From Gammaproteobacteria bacterium (GTDB lineage: Bacteria > Pseudomonadota > Gammaproteobacteria > Pseudomonadales > UBA7434), in NCBI GenBank assembly GCA_024280785.1, contig JAJRPK010000427.1:1-11407 (forward strand): a stretch of 11,407 nucleotides of DNA, given 5' to 3'. The position numbers and the translations under genes are program-made. The notes beneath the pieces are model-generated. The model was not told the origin of the DNA, made no database searches, and saw only the letters and a program-made list of their open reading frames with translations. This document shows positions 1 through 7,243 of the stretch, piece by piece; positions within the stretch are counted from its first letter, which is position 1, and each line of letters opens with the position of its first letter.

Positions 1-319
1 CTGCAAGATAGGTTTCGATCTTTTTAGCAGCAGTATCATCTTGTGAGCTGAACTGGACACCAATACCTGCAGCCCTATTGCCCTGAGCATGTTTAGGAGT
101 AATCCAAACAACTTTACCGGCAACAGGTACTTTTTCCGGCTCGTCCATCAAACTGAGCAGCATAAAAACTTCGTCGCCAATGACATACTGTTTATTGGTG
201 GGAATAAACAAACCAACATTTTCTAAAAAGGGCATAAAAGCTGCGTACAAGACAGCCTTATCCTTAATCGTTAAAGATAAAATACCACTTTTAGCTCCGC
301 TTTGCAGTGCTTCGGCCAT
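1..319 (-). CDS. pilZ: PilZ, type IV pilus biogenesis protein (3' end outside window)
   Basis: The first 106 codons are visible; the gene runs off the left edge. The protein reads ILSLTIKDKAVLYAAFMPF, then GLFIPTN, GDEVFMLL, MDEPEKVPVAGKVVWITP and AAGIGVQF near the cut end, the pattern of the small (about 118 aa) PilZ protein needed for type IV pilus assembly in pseudomonads. It has the PilZ beta-barrel but, as expected for this member, no N-terminal RxxxR c-di-GMP motif is seen, so it probably does not bind the nucleotide. In pseudomonads PilZ acts with PilB and FimX in the cytoplasm at the pilus base (family knowledge). The start is ATG at 319: an AGGA ribosome site lies upstream and an in-frame TAA sits 21 bases upstream. 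It follows holB by 107 bp, the arrangement known from Pseudomonas. About 12 residues are missing. Confidence 0.88.
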   Translation of the reverse strand, partial: MAEALQSGAKSGILSLTIKDKAVLYAAFMPFLENVGLFIPTNKQYVIGDEVFMLLSLMDEPEKVPVAGKVVWITPKHAQGNRAAGIGVQFSSQDDTAAKKIETYLA

Positions 320-360
320 GCCAAATTCCTGTTTATTTTAATCTGTATCTGACGAACAGC

Positions 361-382
361 AATCGATACTAATAATCGATAC
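361..382. repeat. Short direct repeat in holB-pilZ gap
   Basis: The 9-mer AATCGATAC occurs at 361-369 and again at 374-382, spaced 13 bases start to start, in the 107-bp gap between holB and pilZ. Each copy contains the palindrome ATCGAT. No convincing promoter or terminator was found here, so pilZ is probably co-transcribed with holB. The repeat may be chance. Confidence 0.4.
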
Positions 383-426
383 AGCGGCGCAGAGGCACCG
401 ACTTAACCCATTTATTAGCTTAGTCG

Positions 427-1458
427 CTAGTCTTGAATTTCGCTATCAAAACATGTGTAAATTTCAAAACATTCAACTAACAGGGCTTCAACTAGCAACC
501 GCGGATTGGCATTTCTCTCCAACACCAGCTTAGCCATAGCAACCTTTAAATACAATTGGTGCAGCCCTGAGGGCGGTAGAGAATCTAAACCCTCTTGTCG
601 TTCGCTCTTCCGTTCACAGGTCTGACTACTTTTTGTACGTTCTGTAATCAAATTTAAAAAGACGTCGACAAATTCAGTGTGAGAGGACTTCTCCACTCCG
701 CCGGCTAAATGAGCAGCCGAAACTTTTCCATTAAAAAAATCGATTAGCTGCTCTGAAGAATTTTGAGCATTGATACCGCTACCGAGAATATCATTTGCGC
801 GCTCGGGAAAGCCTCGACTCATGCGCACAGCTTCAATCACATCCTTTCCCTCATGCTCAGTTGTCAGCCAACTAACAAGGCTCTGCTTAGACGGCACGCC
901 CAAACGTAGCTGCTGGCACCTGGATTTAATCGTCGGCAACATTCGCTGCGACTGATGAGTCACCAATATAAAGTAAGTATTATCGGGTGGCTCTTCCAAT
1001 ATTTTTAACAGTGCATTGGCTGCACTGTCTGTCATGGCTTCGGCTGGTGCAATCGTACAAATCTTATTCCCACCCTGTTGAGCCGTTTGCTGAAGCTTTT
1101 CTTGGGCTTCGCGAATCGTATCTACTTTCAATGCTTTCCTTTTATCTTCAGGTTGCACATTTATCCAATCGGGGTGCGTCCCAGCACTAGCTAACAAGCA
1201 AGCTTGGCACTTATTACAAACGGCTTTATCAGTAGAGTTTTGACACAGTAAATAGCGAGCAAGTTGATATGAAAAATGAGTTTTTCCCACAAACTCCGGA
1301 CCAACTAACATTAAAGCATGGGGGAGCCTCTGAGATTTATAAGCGGTGGACAGCCTAAGAAAATCTTCTTGCTGCCATGGCCTAACAGCCCACTGAGGGC
1401 AGGGCACATTGATTATTTGATCGGATTTTATATTCTTCATTGCACCAAGCTCACCCAT
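427..1458 (-). CDS. holB: DNA polymerase III subunit delta'
   Basis: Clamp-loader subunit that, with delta and tau/gamma, opens the beta sliding clamp and loads it on primed DNA. The 343-residue length fits the family (about 330). The AAA+ domain starts near residue 28 (PWQQEDF). It has a Walker A loop GPEFVGKT at 53-60, a zinc module with Cys72, Cys81, Cys84 and Cys87, THPDW at 94-98, NALLKILEEPP at 148-158 (Walker B/sensor region) and the SRC motif at 179-181 carrying the arginine finger. A C-terminal collar domain ends in LLVEALLVECFE. ATG at 1458 has GAGGT directly against it, which is too close for a normal ribosome site. ATG at 1440 (MKNIKSDQ) is a possible alternative start, giving 337 residues. 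The gene starts 18 bp after tmk, so they are almost certainly co-transcribed. The Walker lysine absent from E. coli delta' is present here. Confidence 0.95.
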   Translation of the reverse strand: MGELGAMKNIKSDQIINVPCPQWAVRPWQQEDFLRLSTAYKSQRLPHALMLVGPEFVGKTHFSYQLARYLLCQNSTDKAVCNKCQACLLASAGTHPDWINVQPEDKRKALKVDTIREAQEKLQQTAQQGGNKICTIAPAEAMTDSAANALLKILEEPPDNTYFILVTHQSQRMLPTIKSRCQQLRLGVPSKQSLVSWLTTEHEGKDVIEAVRMSRGFPERANDILGSGINAQNSSEQLIDFFNGKVSAAHLAGGVEKSSHTEFVDVFLNLITERTKSSQTCERKSERQEGLDSLPPSGLHQLYLKVAMAKLVLERNANPRLLVEALLVECFEIYTCFDSEIQD

Positions 1459-1476
1459 ACCTCATCAATCAGATAC

Positions 1477-2115
1477 TTATTGGCCTCTACCGACAAGCTG
1501 CTCTAGCACCTGCTGTAACGATATTTGAACATCTGGCAGTGCTCGAGATGCATCAATTACACGATAACGCTGTGGGTCACGCGCCGCCCGCTGATGATAA
1601 GCATTTCTTACCCGGCCAAAAAAATCTTCAGACTCCTGTTCAAATCGATCTAGATCTCCACGAGATCGAACCCTTTTGGCGCTTAACTCCACGGGAACAT
1701 CGAGGATAATCGTCATATCTGGCCTTAACCCTTGCTGAACCAGATCTTCTAACAACTCAACCTTGTCGCCACCTAACTGACGTCCCTCGCCTTGATATGC
1801 ATAGGTCGCATCGGTAAAACGGTCGCTTATCACCCATTCACCCCGCTCTAGTGCAGGCTTAATAACTTGCTCTATATGCTGTGCTCGCGAGGCAAAAATC
1901 AACAGTAGCTCACTCATAGGAACGATCGGCTCGCTGTGAGTGGTTAATAACAACTCACGTATTAGCTCTGCAACCTCGGTTCCACCAGGCTCACGAGTGA
2001 CTGTGTATTTAATCTTACGCTGATCAAAAAACTCACAAATGTACAAAAGGTTGGTCGACTTGCCCGCCCCTTCCATACCTTCCAAAGTAATAAATTTTCT
2101 TAGGTTTTGATTCAT
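1477..2115 (-). CDS. tmk: Thymidylate kinase (dTMP kinase)
   Basis: Phosphorylates dTMP to dTDP with ATP, the step feeding dTTP synthesis. The 212-residue length is typical. The P-loop GMEGAGKST is at 13-21, followed by TREPGGTEVAE at 40-50 (dTMP-binding arginine), FASRAQH at 74-80, SDRFTDATYAYQG at 97-109 (DRF motif and thymine pocket) and the LID region RSRGDLDRFE at 150-159, whose basic residues resemble the bacterial type II enzymes. The start is ATG at 2115, with AGG about eight bases upstream. It lies 90 bp after mltG and 18 bp before holB, the usual order in gammaproteobacteria. No terminator or strong promoter was seen in the 90-bp gap. Recognition is very secure. Confidence 0.97.
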   Translation of the reverse strand: MNQNLRKFITLEGMEGAGKSTNLLYICEFFDQRKIKYTVTREPGGTEVAELIRELLLTTHSEPIVPMSELLLIFASRAQHIEQVIKPALERGEWVISDRFTDATYAYQGEGRQLGGDKVELLEDLVQQGLRPDMTIILDVPVELSAKRVRSRGDLDRFEQESEDFFGRVRNAYHQRAARDPQRYRVIDASRALPDVQISLQQVLEQLVGRGQ

Positions 2116-2205
2116 GTTCTTGCCTGCACAACTCTATTTTGCCTTTCAACCGGTTTTTGTGAACTCACTTAAACTTGATGTTTGTCTGTCCACCCCGAGC
2201 AAATA

Positions 2206-3339
2206 CTACCCTTGAGATGAAGATTTATGCTGTTTCTGCTGAGGGATCGGTGACGATCGGTAATCCGCTCTTCGCTGCAGAACTTGATACTTCCGTACTG
2301 CTTCTTGATGCTCTGATAAAGTGGCAGAAAAATAATGGCTACCGTCCCCCTTAGCAACAAAATACAGTGCATCGCCTTGAGCCGGATGTAACGCCGCGTT
2401 AATGGCCTCGCGCCCTGGCATTGCAATCGGTGTTGGTGGCAGCCCCTTGCGGGTGTAAGTATTGTATGGGGTGTCTGACCTAAGGTCAGAACGGCGCAAA
2501 TTGCCAGAGTATTTTTTCCCGAGGCCATAAATTACACTCGGATCTGTTTGTAACCGCATACCTTTTTGCAATCGACGAACAAAAACACCGGCAATCTGTG
2601 CCCTTTCGTAGGCCACAGCCGTTTCCTTTTCTATAAGTGACGCCATAATCAACGCCTGATAAGCCGATCGATAAGGCAAATTCTGTTCCCGGCGGTCCCA
2701 TTCTGCATTTAATATTTCTAACATTCTAGCTTGCGCTCTGAACAATAAGTCTTCGACGCTACTGCCCTTGCTGTAATAATAAGTATCGGGGAAAAACCAC
2801 CCTTCAGGGTTTACCATGCCCTGCATATGATCCTTAGCAGCATCAGACAACAGATCAGATAAGAATGCGCTGTCCGTCACTGTAGAACTATCGCTCGAGC
2901 TTGGCAGATTATTAGCCGTATCAGTATCTGAAGAATTGTCGCTAATAAAATCTCGAGAAAAGCGCACCAGCATCTGGCTGGCTGAATCACCCTCAATGAG
3001 CGTCATTTTATATTGAAAAGAAACGCCCGACCCCAAAATAGAAAATATCTTTGCGGGCGACGACTTTGCCGGTAACAGATATTCCCCCGATTTTAAGACA
3101 AACTCTGGCTCAAATATTTTAAGACTAATTCGCACCAGATACGGACCAGCCCAAATTTTTTCTTCAGTTAGATCATTCACAACAGTGGACAGATTGGTTC
3201 CTGATTGAACCGAGTAAAAGCGGGACTCCGTCATACTATTTAGTGGGTCATTCCAATAATAGTGCAAAGCCTTTCCGGCCAACAGGGTAAAACCAAAAAT
3301 CACACAAAACAGGCCTGCCAAAAGAGGAACGTGCTTCAT
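2206..3339 (-). CDS. mltG: Endolytic murein transglycosylase MltG (YceG family)
   Basis: Inner-membrane enzyme that cuts nascent glycan strands internally and sets their length. It has one N-terminal membrane segment (VPLLAGLFCVIFGFTLLAG) and a periplasmic body with a LysM-like part. The catalytic domain shows EGWFFPDTYYY, the catalytic-glutamate motif SLIEKETAVAYER, then GMRLQTDPSVIYGLG, YNTY, GLPPTPIAMPG and ALHPA. These follow the E. coli protein closely. Start choice: the frame can extend to GTG at 3351, but that codon has no ribosome site. ATG at 3339 gives MKHVPL..., like the usual MK-hydrophobic start, and 377 residues; its ribosome site is also weak. An insertion rich in Ser, Asp and Thr (about 25 residues, encoded near 2870-2935) lies between the N-terminal part and EGWFFPDT. 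The C-terminus ends in a basic Gln/Ser/Lys tail. The gap after pabC is 34 bp. Confidence 0.95.
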   Translation of the reverse strand: MKHVPLLAGLFCVIFGFTLLAGKALHYYWNDPLNSMTESRFYSVQSGTNLSTVVNDLTEEKIWAGPYLVRISLKIFEPEFVLKSGEYLLPAKSSPAKIFSILGSGVSFQYKMTLIEGDSASQMLVRFSRDFISDNSSDTDTANNLPSSSDSSTVTDSAFLSDLLSDAAKDHMQGMVNPEGWFFPDTYYYSKGSSVEDLLFRAQARMLEILNAEWDRREQNLPYRSAYQALIMASLIEKETAVAYERAQIAGVFVRRLQKGMRLQTDPSVIYGLGKKYSGNLRRSDLRSDTPYNTYTRKGLPPTPIAMPGREAINAALHPAQGDALYFVAKGDGSHYFSATLSEHQEAVRKYQVLQRRADYRSSPIPQQKQHKSSSQG

Positions 3340-3373
3340 TTCACTATACACTCTGACGATAAATTCATGAGCA

Positions 3374-4270
3374 TCAACGATCCAACATATCTTTACTAAC
3401 TTCTTCTTGCAGGTGAAGCAACGCTTCAGCGGGCTTCCACTTTACCGGCGAACTATTTAATCGTGTACCCTTCAACCGACTGTGGTCCAACTGAGTACAA
3501 CTTGTAGCAATATTTACTCCCTGAATAGAATTTGTTAAAAAAAGCCCATCACTCAGATACAAGCGTTCCAATGATATAGCTTCTTCACTGACACAAAGAC
3601 CGACCAATGGAGCTAATCGAGATATAATATAAGCCCGCATAACACCAGCAACACCACAGTCCGTTATGGGTGGTGTAATCAGTCGTCCCTGTTCTAAAAT
3701 GAATACATTCGCGCAACTCGATTCAATAACGTTGCCGAGTTGATCCATCACAATACCATCGTCCATACCCGCCGCATCCACTTCGCGCCGAAGTAAGACT
3801 TGTTCTAAACGATTGCAATGTTTTATTCCTGCCAACAAGGACTGTTTTGCCAAGCGCAGATCACAAGTCATTAATTCGCACGTTTTATTGTATTTATAAT
3901 CTATCGGTTGCAATAGTAGCAGTCGATTTGCGTGAGTACTTGGACTTGAATACCCCATCATCGAGGACCCTCGACTAACAACCAACTTTAAGACGATAGG
4001 ATAACTCAGCTTGCCATTGTTTATTAATGCCCTATCGATATCGTTGCGGATAATATCTACGGCGCAATCAATACCAAGGCGGTTCAACCCGCGACAAAGC
4101 CTTTCAAGATGTAAATCAAGTAGATGAATACCACTTGAAGTCAGCAACATTGTCTCAAAAACACCATCACCAAATGTATTTGTGCGATCTAACAAAAACT
4201 CGCTTGACGGTGACGTATTATTGCTTTGAGAGGGAATTTCATCCCCGTTAAACCACATAACTCTGCTCAT
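3374..4270 (-). CDS. pabC: Aminodeoxychorismate lyase (4-amino-4-deoxychorismate lyase)
   Basis: PLP enzyme that converts 4-amino-4-deoxychorismate to 4-aminobenzoate and pyruvate for folate synthesis. It belongs to the class IV aminotransferase fold. With ATG at 4270 the protein has 298 residues. Landmarks are DRTNTFGDGVFETML at 28-42, LHLERLCRGLNRLGI at 53-67, VVSRGSS at 97-103, AGIKHCNRLEQVLLRRE at 147-163 (Lys150 is the PLP lysine), IESSCANVF at 182-190 and GVAGVMR at 206-212. The open frame extends to TTG at 4294, directly after the fabF stop, but that start would lack a ribosome site. ATG at 4270 has AAGTGAAG upstream, and ATG at 4258 (MWFNGDE) is another possibility. PabC is hard to separate from branched-chain or D-amino-acid aminotransferases by sequence alone; the fabF-pabC-mltG-tmk context decides it. 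The C-terminus is somewhat longer than in E. coli. Confidence 0.92.
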   Translation of the reverse strand: MSRVMWFNGDEIPSQSNNTSPSSEFLLDRTNTFGDGVFETMLLTSSGIHLLDLHLERLCRGLNRLGIDCAVDIIRNDIDRALINNGKLSYPIVLKLVVSRGSSMMGYSSPSTHANRLLLLQPIDYKYNKTCELMTCDLRLAKQSLLAGIKHCNRLEQVLLRREVDAAGMDDGIVMDQLGNVIESSCANVFILEQGRLITPPITDCGVAGVMRAYIISRLAPLVGLCVSEEAISLERLYLSDGLFLTNSIQGVNIATSCTQLDHSRLKGTRLNSSPVKWKPAEALLHLQEEVSKDMLDR

Positions 4271-4294
4271 AACTTCACTTAGCAGCTTTAACAA

Positions 4295-5533
4295 TTAAAC
4301 TGCCTGAAAAATAACGGTACCATTAGTTCCACCAAAGCCGAAAGAATTGGACATCGCGACTTTTATGGCGGTTTCTTGTGCTGTATGAGGCACAAAGTTT
4401 AAATCACATCCCTCATCGGGATTATCAAGGTTTATGGTGGGAGGTATCACTCCATCCCGGATAGCTAACACTGAAAAAATCGCCTCTATCGCGCCAGCGG
4501 CACCCAATAGATGGCCTGTCATCGACTTGGTTGAACTTACAGCCACCGAGTCAGCTACATTTCCTAGCACAGATTTAACGGCAGCTGCTTCAGCTAAATC
4601 ACCGGCAGGTGTCGATGTACCATGTGCATTGATGTAATCAATCGACTCCAGTGATAAACCTGCATCATTGATAGCATTACGCATAGAGGTTGCCGCGCCA
4701 CTACCGTCAGCAGGTGGCGATGTCATATGATAAGCATCGCCGCTCATACCAAAACCGCTTAACTCTGCATAAATCTTGGCTCCCCGCGATTTCGCGATTT
4801 CGTACTCTTCGAGCACTAACACTCCAGCACCATCACTGAGAACAAAACCATCACGATCTTTATCCCAGGGCCGACTAGCTGCTTCGGGATCATCATTGCG
4901 AGAAGAAAGTGCTCGCGCTGCAGCAAACCCCCCTAAACCAACCGGCGTCGTCGCCATCTCGGCACCACCAACTAGCATAACGTCAGCATCACCGGTTTGA
5001 ATCATTCTGCCTGCAATACCAATATTGTGGGTTCCCGTGGTACACGCTGTTACGATGGCAATATTCGGCCCTTGAAATCCGTACTTAATGGATAAATTCC
5101 CGCCGATCATATTAACAATAGAACTTGGTACAAAAAATGGTGAGACCTTACGAGGCCCGCGCGTTTGAAGAACCGTATGGGCGTGTTCGATTGACGCGAT
5201 GCCACCAATTCCCGACCCAATTGCTGCACCAATTCGACCACGATTTTCATCGGTAATTTCTATTCCGGCATCTTCTATCGCTTCTATGCCAGCGGCCATA
5301 CCATATTGGATAAAAACATCCATTTTGCGCGCTTCTTTAGGTGCAATAACCGTTGTTATATCAAAATCTTTTACGGCGCCACTAAATCGAGTTGAATAAG
5401 CAGAGACATCAAATGTTGTTACTGGCGCTATGCCACTTTTACCATTGATAACGGCAGCCCAGCTATCAGCCACATTATTACCAACAGGACTCACCATTCC
5501 AACACCGGTAACAACTACTCTTCTTTTAAGCAC
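4295..5533 (-). CDS. fabF: Beta-ketoacyl-[acyl-carrier-protein] synthase II
   Basis: Elongating condensing enzyme (KAS II): joins malonyl-ACP to acyl-ACP with loss of CO2 in the cytoplasm. The 412 residues align end to end with E. coli FabF. The nucleophile is Cys164 in TACTTGTHNIG, the catalytic histidines are His304 (NAHGTSTPAGD) and His341 (SSTKSMTGHLLGAAGA), and Lys336 is in the latter motif. Also visible are RPWDKDRDGFVLSDGAGVL, PPTINLDNPDEGCDL and the C-terminal SFGFGGTNG loop. The start is GTG at 5533. It is favoured because AAGGGGGAG lies five bases upstream, an unusually strong ribosome site, and the protein begins LKRRVVVTGVGM as in the family. A strong intrinsic terminator ends about 30 bp upstream, so transcription from acpP should be attenuated. 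The strong ribosome site may offset low mRNA. pabC follows within 24 bp. Confidence 0.97.
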   Translation of the reverse strand: MLKRRVVVTGVGMVSPVGNNVADSWAAVINGKSGIAPVTTFDVSAYSTRFSGAVKDFDITTVIAPKEARKMDVFIQYGMAAGIEAIEDAGIEITDENRGRIGAAIGSGIGGIASIEHAHTVLQTRGPRKVSPFFVPSSIVNMIGGNLSIKYGFQGPNIAIVTACTTGTHNIGIAGRMIQTGDADVMLVGGAEMATTPVGLGGFAAARALSSRNDDPEAASRPWDKDRDGFVLSDGAGVLVLEEYEIAKSRGAKIYAELSGFGMSGDAYHMTSPPADGSGAATSMRNAINDAGLSLESIDYINAHGTSTPAGDLAEAAAVKSVLGNVADSVAVSSTKSMTGHLLGAAGAIEAIFSVLAIRDGVIPPTINLDNPDEGCDLNFVPHTAQETAIKVAMSNSFGFGGTNGTVIFQAV

Positions 5534-5563
5534 AACGCTCCCCCTTATTTAAAATGATTTTCT

Positions 5564-5601
5564 AAAAAACAAAAACCGCTTCTGTCAGACAGAAGCGGTT
5601 T
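5564..5601 (-). terminator. Intrinsic terminator after acpP / attenuator before fabF
   Basis: A perfect 13-bp stem joins 5573-5585 to 5589-5601 with a three-base loop. On the minus strand it is followed at once by TTTTTGTTTTTT. This is a textbook Rho-independent terminator for transcripts coming from acpP. The plus-strand side lacks a matching U-run. It lies about 30 bp upstream of the fabF GTG, so it should lower fabF expression relative to acpP, consistent with the large excess of carrier protein cells need. Confidence 0.9.
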
Positions 5602-5669
5602 CTTAGTTCTTTGACTCAGCAATAAACTCAGCGGCCAAGCGATCAGGGTCACCCCAACTATCTGCGACA

Positions 5670-5697
5670 ATAATAACATGCAGATAAACTTGCTCAA
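5670..5697 (-). promoter_or_regulatory. Candidate extended -10 promoter upstream of fabF
   Basis: On the minus strand TTGAGC (5692-5697; four of six matches to TTGACA) is separated by 16 bases from TATTAT (5670-5675; five of six). TG lies one base before the -10 element, making an extended -10. Transcription would start near 5663, before the terminator. The product would be an RNA of about 100 nt, or fabF mRNA by read-through. No expression data are available, so this is a motif-based inference. Confidence 0.4.
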
Positions 5698-5810
5698 CCT
5701 TTCACTCACTGACTTTAACAAAAGAGTGAATCAAACAAATTACTGGAGTGCTGGAGGTACAATTGGTTCGAATACTTTATAGCTAACTTAGGAATTCGAA
5801 CTCAGTGAAC

Positions 5811-6047
5811 TTAATCCAAGTGTTTCTCGATATAATTAATAGCGAGCTGCACGGTAGTAATCGATTCTGCGTCTTCGTCGGGAATTTCTGTTTCAAACTC
5901 CTCTTCTAACGCCATAACCAGCTCAACTGTATCAAGCGAGTCAGCACCTAAATCTTCGACAAAAGACGCTGATATTTGAATCTCGTCTTCTTTAACACCC
6001 AATTGCTCTGCAACAATCTTTTTAACACGCTCTTCAACGCTGCTCAT
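5811..6047 (-). CDS. acpP: Acyl carrier protein
   Basis: Small acidic carrier whose 4'-phosphopantetheine arm holds the growing acyl chain in type II fatty-acid synthesis. It has 78 residues, the standard length. The motif EDLGADSLDTVELVMALEEE gives Ser37 in DSL as the phosphopantetheine attachment site, followed by the acidic recognition helix II and the C-terminal VQLAINYIEKHL. The start is ATG at 6047 (MSSVEERVKKIV). TAGGAG lies upstream with rather long spacing of about 12 bases. The gene stands apart from its neighbours: 367 bp of non-coding DNA in front and 277 bp behind, with its own promoter candidate and its own terminator. This fits separate, high-level expression. Identification is certain. 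Confidence 0.99.
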   Translation of the reverse strand: MSSVEERVKKIVAEQLGVKEDEIQISASFVEDLGADSLDTVELVMALEEEFETEIPDEDAESITTVQLAINYIEKHLD

Positions 6048-6414
6048 CGTTCTGTGTAACTCCTAAATCGCGAGCTGGAATGGTATCAACCATGATTTAT
6101 CACTTAGTACTTCAACCCTTGGTTAGTGTGTCCGGCTTAGTTAGTCAGTTCGACATACCTATCTTAATTTCTTAATTCTCTCGCACCACACCGAACTATT
6201 TTTTCATTTTCAAATAAAAAACAGAATATGGTGGAAGAGACTCCTACTATAAACAATGCCAGGTAGGTATCCAGAACGCGGCGCATTGTACCTTGATTGT
6301 TCAAAAATGTAATCGGTTTTTCTGATTTTCCGATCTAATTAAACTATCACTACTTTATCGTCTATATTGATCATTTATTGAACGGCCATCAACGATTTAC
6401 ACAAAATGCGCCCC
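6048..6414 (-). other. fabG-acpP intergenic region and acpP leader
   Basis: This 367-bp gap has no credible ORF on either strand. It contains a sigma70-like promoter candidate at 6285-6313, implying an acpP leader of about 230 nt. The leader includes an A/T-rich dyad at 6199-6221 (TTTTTT and ATTT pairing with AAAT and AAAAAA, one bulged C) and several ACTAA-type repeats between 6090 and 6150. No known riboswitch was recognised, and there is no intrinsic terminator after fabG, so fabG-acpP read-through is also likely. Confidence 0.5.
6285..6313 (-). promoter_or_regulatory. Candidate sigma70 promoter for acpP
   Basis: On the minus strand ATTACA (6308-6313, four of six matches) is followed after exactly 17 bases by TACAAT (6285-6290, five of six). 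The predicted start is near 6278, about 230 bases before the acpP ATG. No better-placed promoter was found closer to the gene. This rests on motif match only. Confidence 0.45.
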
Positions 6415-7158
6415 TTAGGACATATACATACCGCCGTTAACATGAATCGTTTCGCCCGTTATATAAGCACCCTCATCACTGGCTAAAAATCCAACAATAG
6501 CGGCAATTTCTTCTGGCCGACCCAATCGAGCTAATGGAATCTGCCCCAATAACGCAGACTTTTGCGCCTCGGGTATATCTCGTGTCATATCGGTATCGAT
6601 AAAACCTGGAGCGACTGTATTGACAGTAATAGAGCGCGAACCAAGCTCGCGCGCCATTGCCCTTGCAAACCCCTCCACTCCGGCCTTAGTCGCCGCATAG
6701 TTTGCTTGCCCGGCATTACCCATTGACCCAACCACCGAACCGATATTAATAATTCGCCCCCAACGCGCCTTTGTCATCCCTCTAACACAAGCTCTCACTA
6801 CTCGGTAAACTGAGTTTAGATTAGTGTCTATCACTGAATCCCACTCATCTGCTTTCATTCGTAGCATTATATTGTCACGCGTAATTCCGGCATTATTCAC
6901 TACAATTTGAGGAGCGGCGAATTGTACGGTTATTTGCTTAACCACCGACTCTACTTGTGTATTGTCGGTAACATCTAATAAAAAGCCCTCGCCGGCCAGG
7001 TTCGCTTCGGCTAGATATGCCGAAATAGCCTCAGCACCACGCTCGGTTGTAGCTGTGCCTATAACTGTTGCACCCGCCTCGCCCAACGTACAGGCTATCG
7101 CACGCCCAATACCTCGACTCGCCCCCGTAACCAAAGCGACCTTACCTTCTAACGACAT
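6415..7158 (-). CDS. fabG: 3-oxoacyl-[acyl-carrier-protein] reductase
   Basis: NADPH-dependent reduction of beta-ketoacyl-ACP to (R)-3-hydroxyacyl-ACP. It is a classical short-chain dehydrogenase of 247 residues. The cofactor motif TGASRGIG is at 11-18, DVT at 62-64, NNAG at 88-91, and the catalytic tetrad is Asn113, Ser141, Tyr154 and Lys158 (YAATK). PG at 184-185 and the C-terminal ITGETIHVNGGMYMS are typical of FabG. The frame extends to TTG at 7188, but ATG at 7158 is chosen: it has AAGGGTGA about seven bases upstream and gives the usual MSLEGKVALVTG beginning. It is 85 bp downstream of fabD with no terminator or clear promoter between, so the two are probably co-transcribed. The SDR family is large, but the fabD-acpP context and close match make FabG secure. 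Confidence 0.97.
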   Translation of the reverse strand: MSLEGKVALVTGASRGIGRAIACTLGEAGATVIGTATTERGAEAISAYLAEANLAGEGFLLDVTDNTQVESVVKQITVQFAAPQIVVNNAGITRDNIMLRMKADEWDSVIDTNLNSVYRVVRACVRGMTKARWGRIINIGSVVGSMGNAGQANYAATKAGVEGFARAMARELGSRSITVNTVAPGFIDTDMTRDIPEAQKSALLGQIPLARLGRPEEIAAIVGFLASDEGAYITGETIHVNGGMYMS

Positions 7159-7243
7159 ACAATCACCCTTAAAAATAACTCTAACCAATAATTTTTGGCG
7201 CTACAGAAAACAACTTTCACATCAATCAACTACCGCATCTCCC

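Larger units (their letters stand above)
5545..5810 (-). other. acpP-fabF intergenic region (regulatory, non-coding)
   Basis: This stretch on the minus strand is the acpP 3' untranslated region plus the fabF leader. It holds a candidate promoter at 5670-5697 and a strong intrinsic terminator at 5564-5601 (both listed separately). The first 100 bases after the acpP stop have stops in every frame and two TTCGAA palindromes, at about 5768 and 5796. Two short open frames exist (5603-5701 with no start codon; 5545-5679 with ATG but no ribosome site). I do not call either a gene. Confidence 0.5.

Noticed and set aside
2169..2528. Minus-strand 119-codon ORF overlapping mltG
   Set aside because: It is an out-of-frame shadow of mltG; the mltG frame carries all the conserved motifs.
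4271..4294. N-terminal extension of PabC from TTG
   Set aside because: TTG directly after the fabF stop has no ribosome site; ATG at 4270 or 4258 fits the family start better.
5545..5679. Minus-strand 44-codon ORF with a hydrophobic N-terminal half, running through the terminator
   Set aside because: No ribosome site at the ATG, and the frame crosses a perfect terminator hairpin. Most likely chance.
5603..5701. Minus-strand open frame of 32 codons with protein-like composition (includes ADSWGDPDRLAAEFIAE), ending just before the terminator
   Set aside because: It has no start codon after the in-frame stop at 5702-5704, and the upstream sequence is full of stops in all frames. It may be a gene remnant, but no family was recognised.
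7159..7188. N-terminal extension of FabG from TTG
   Set aside because: The strong AAGGGTGA site and the MSLEGKVALVTG beginning both point to ATG at 7158.
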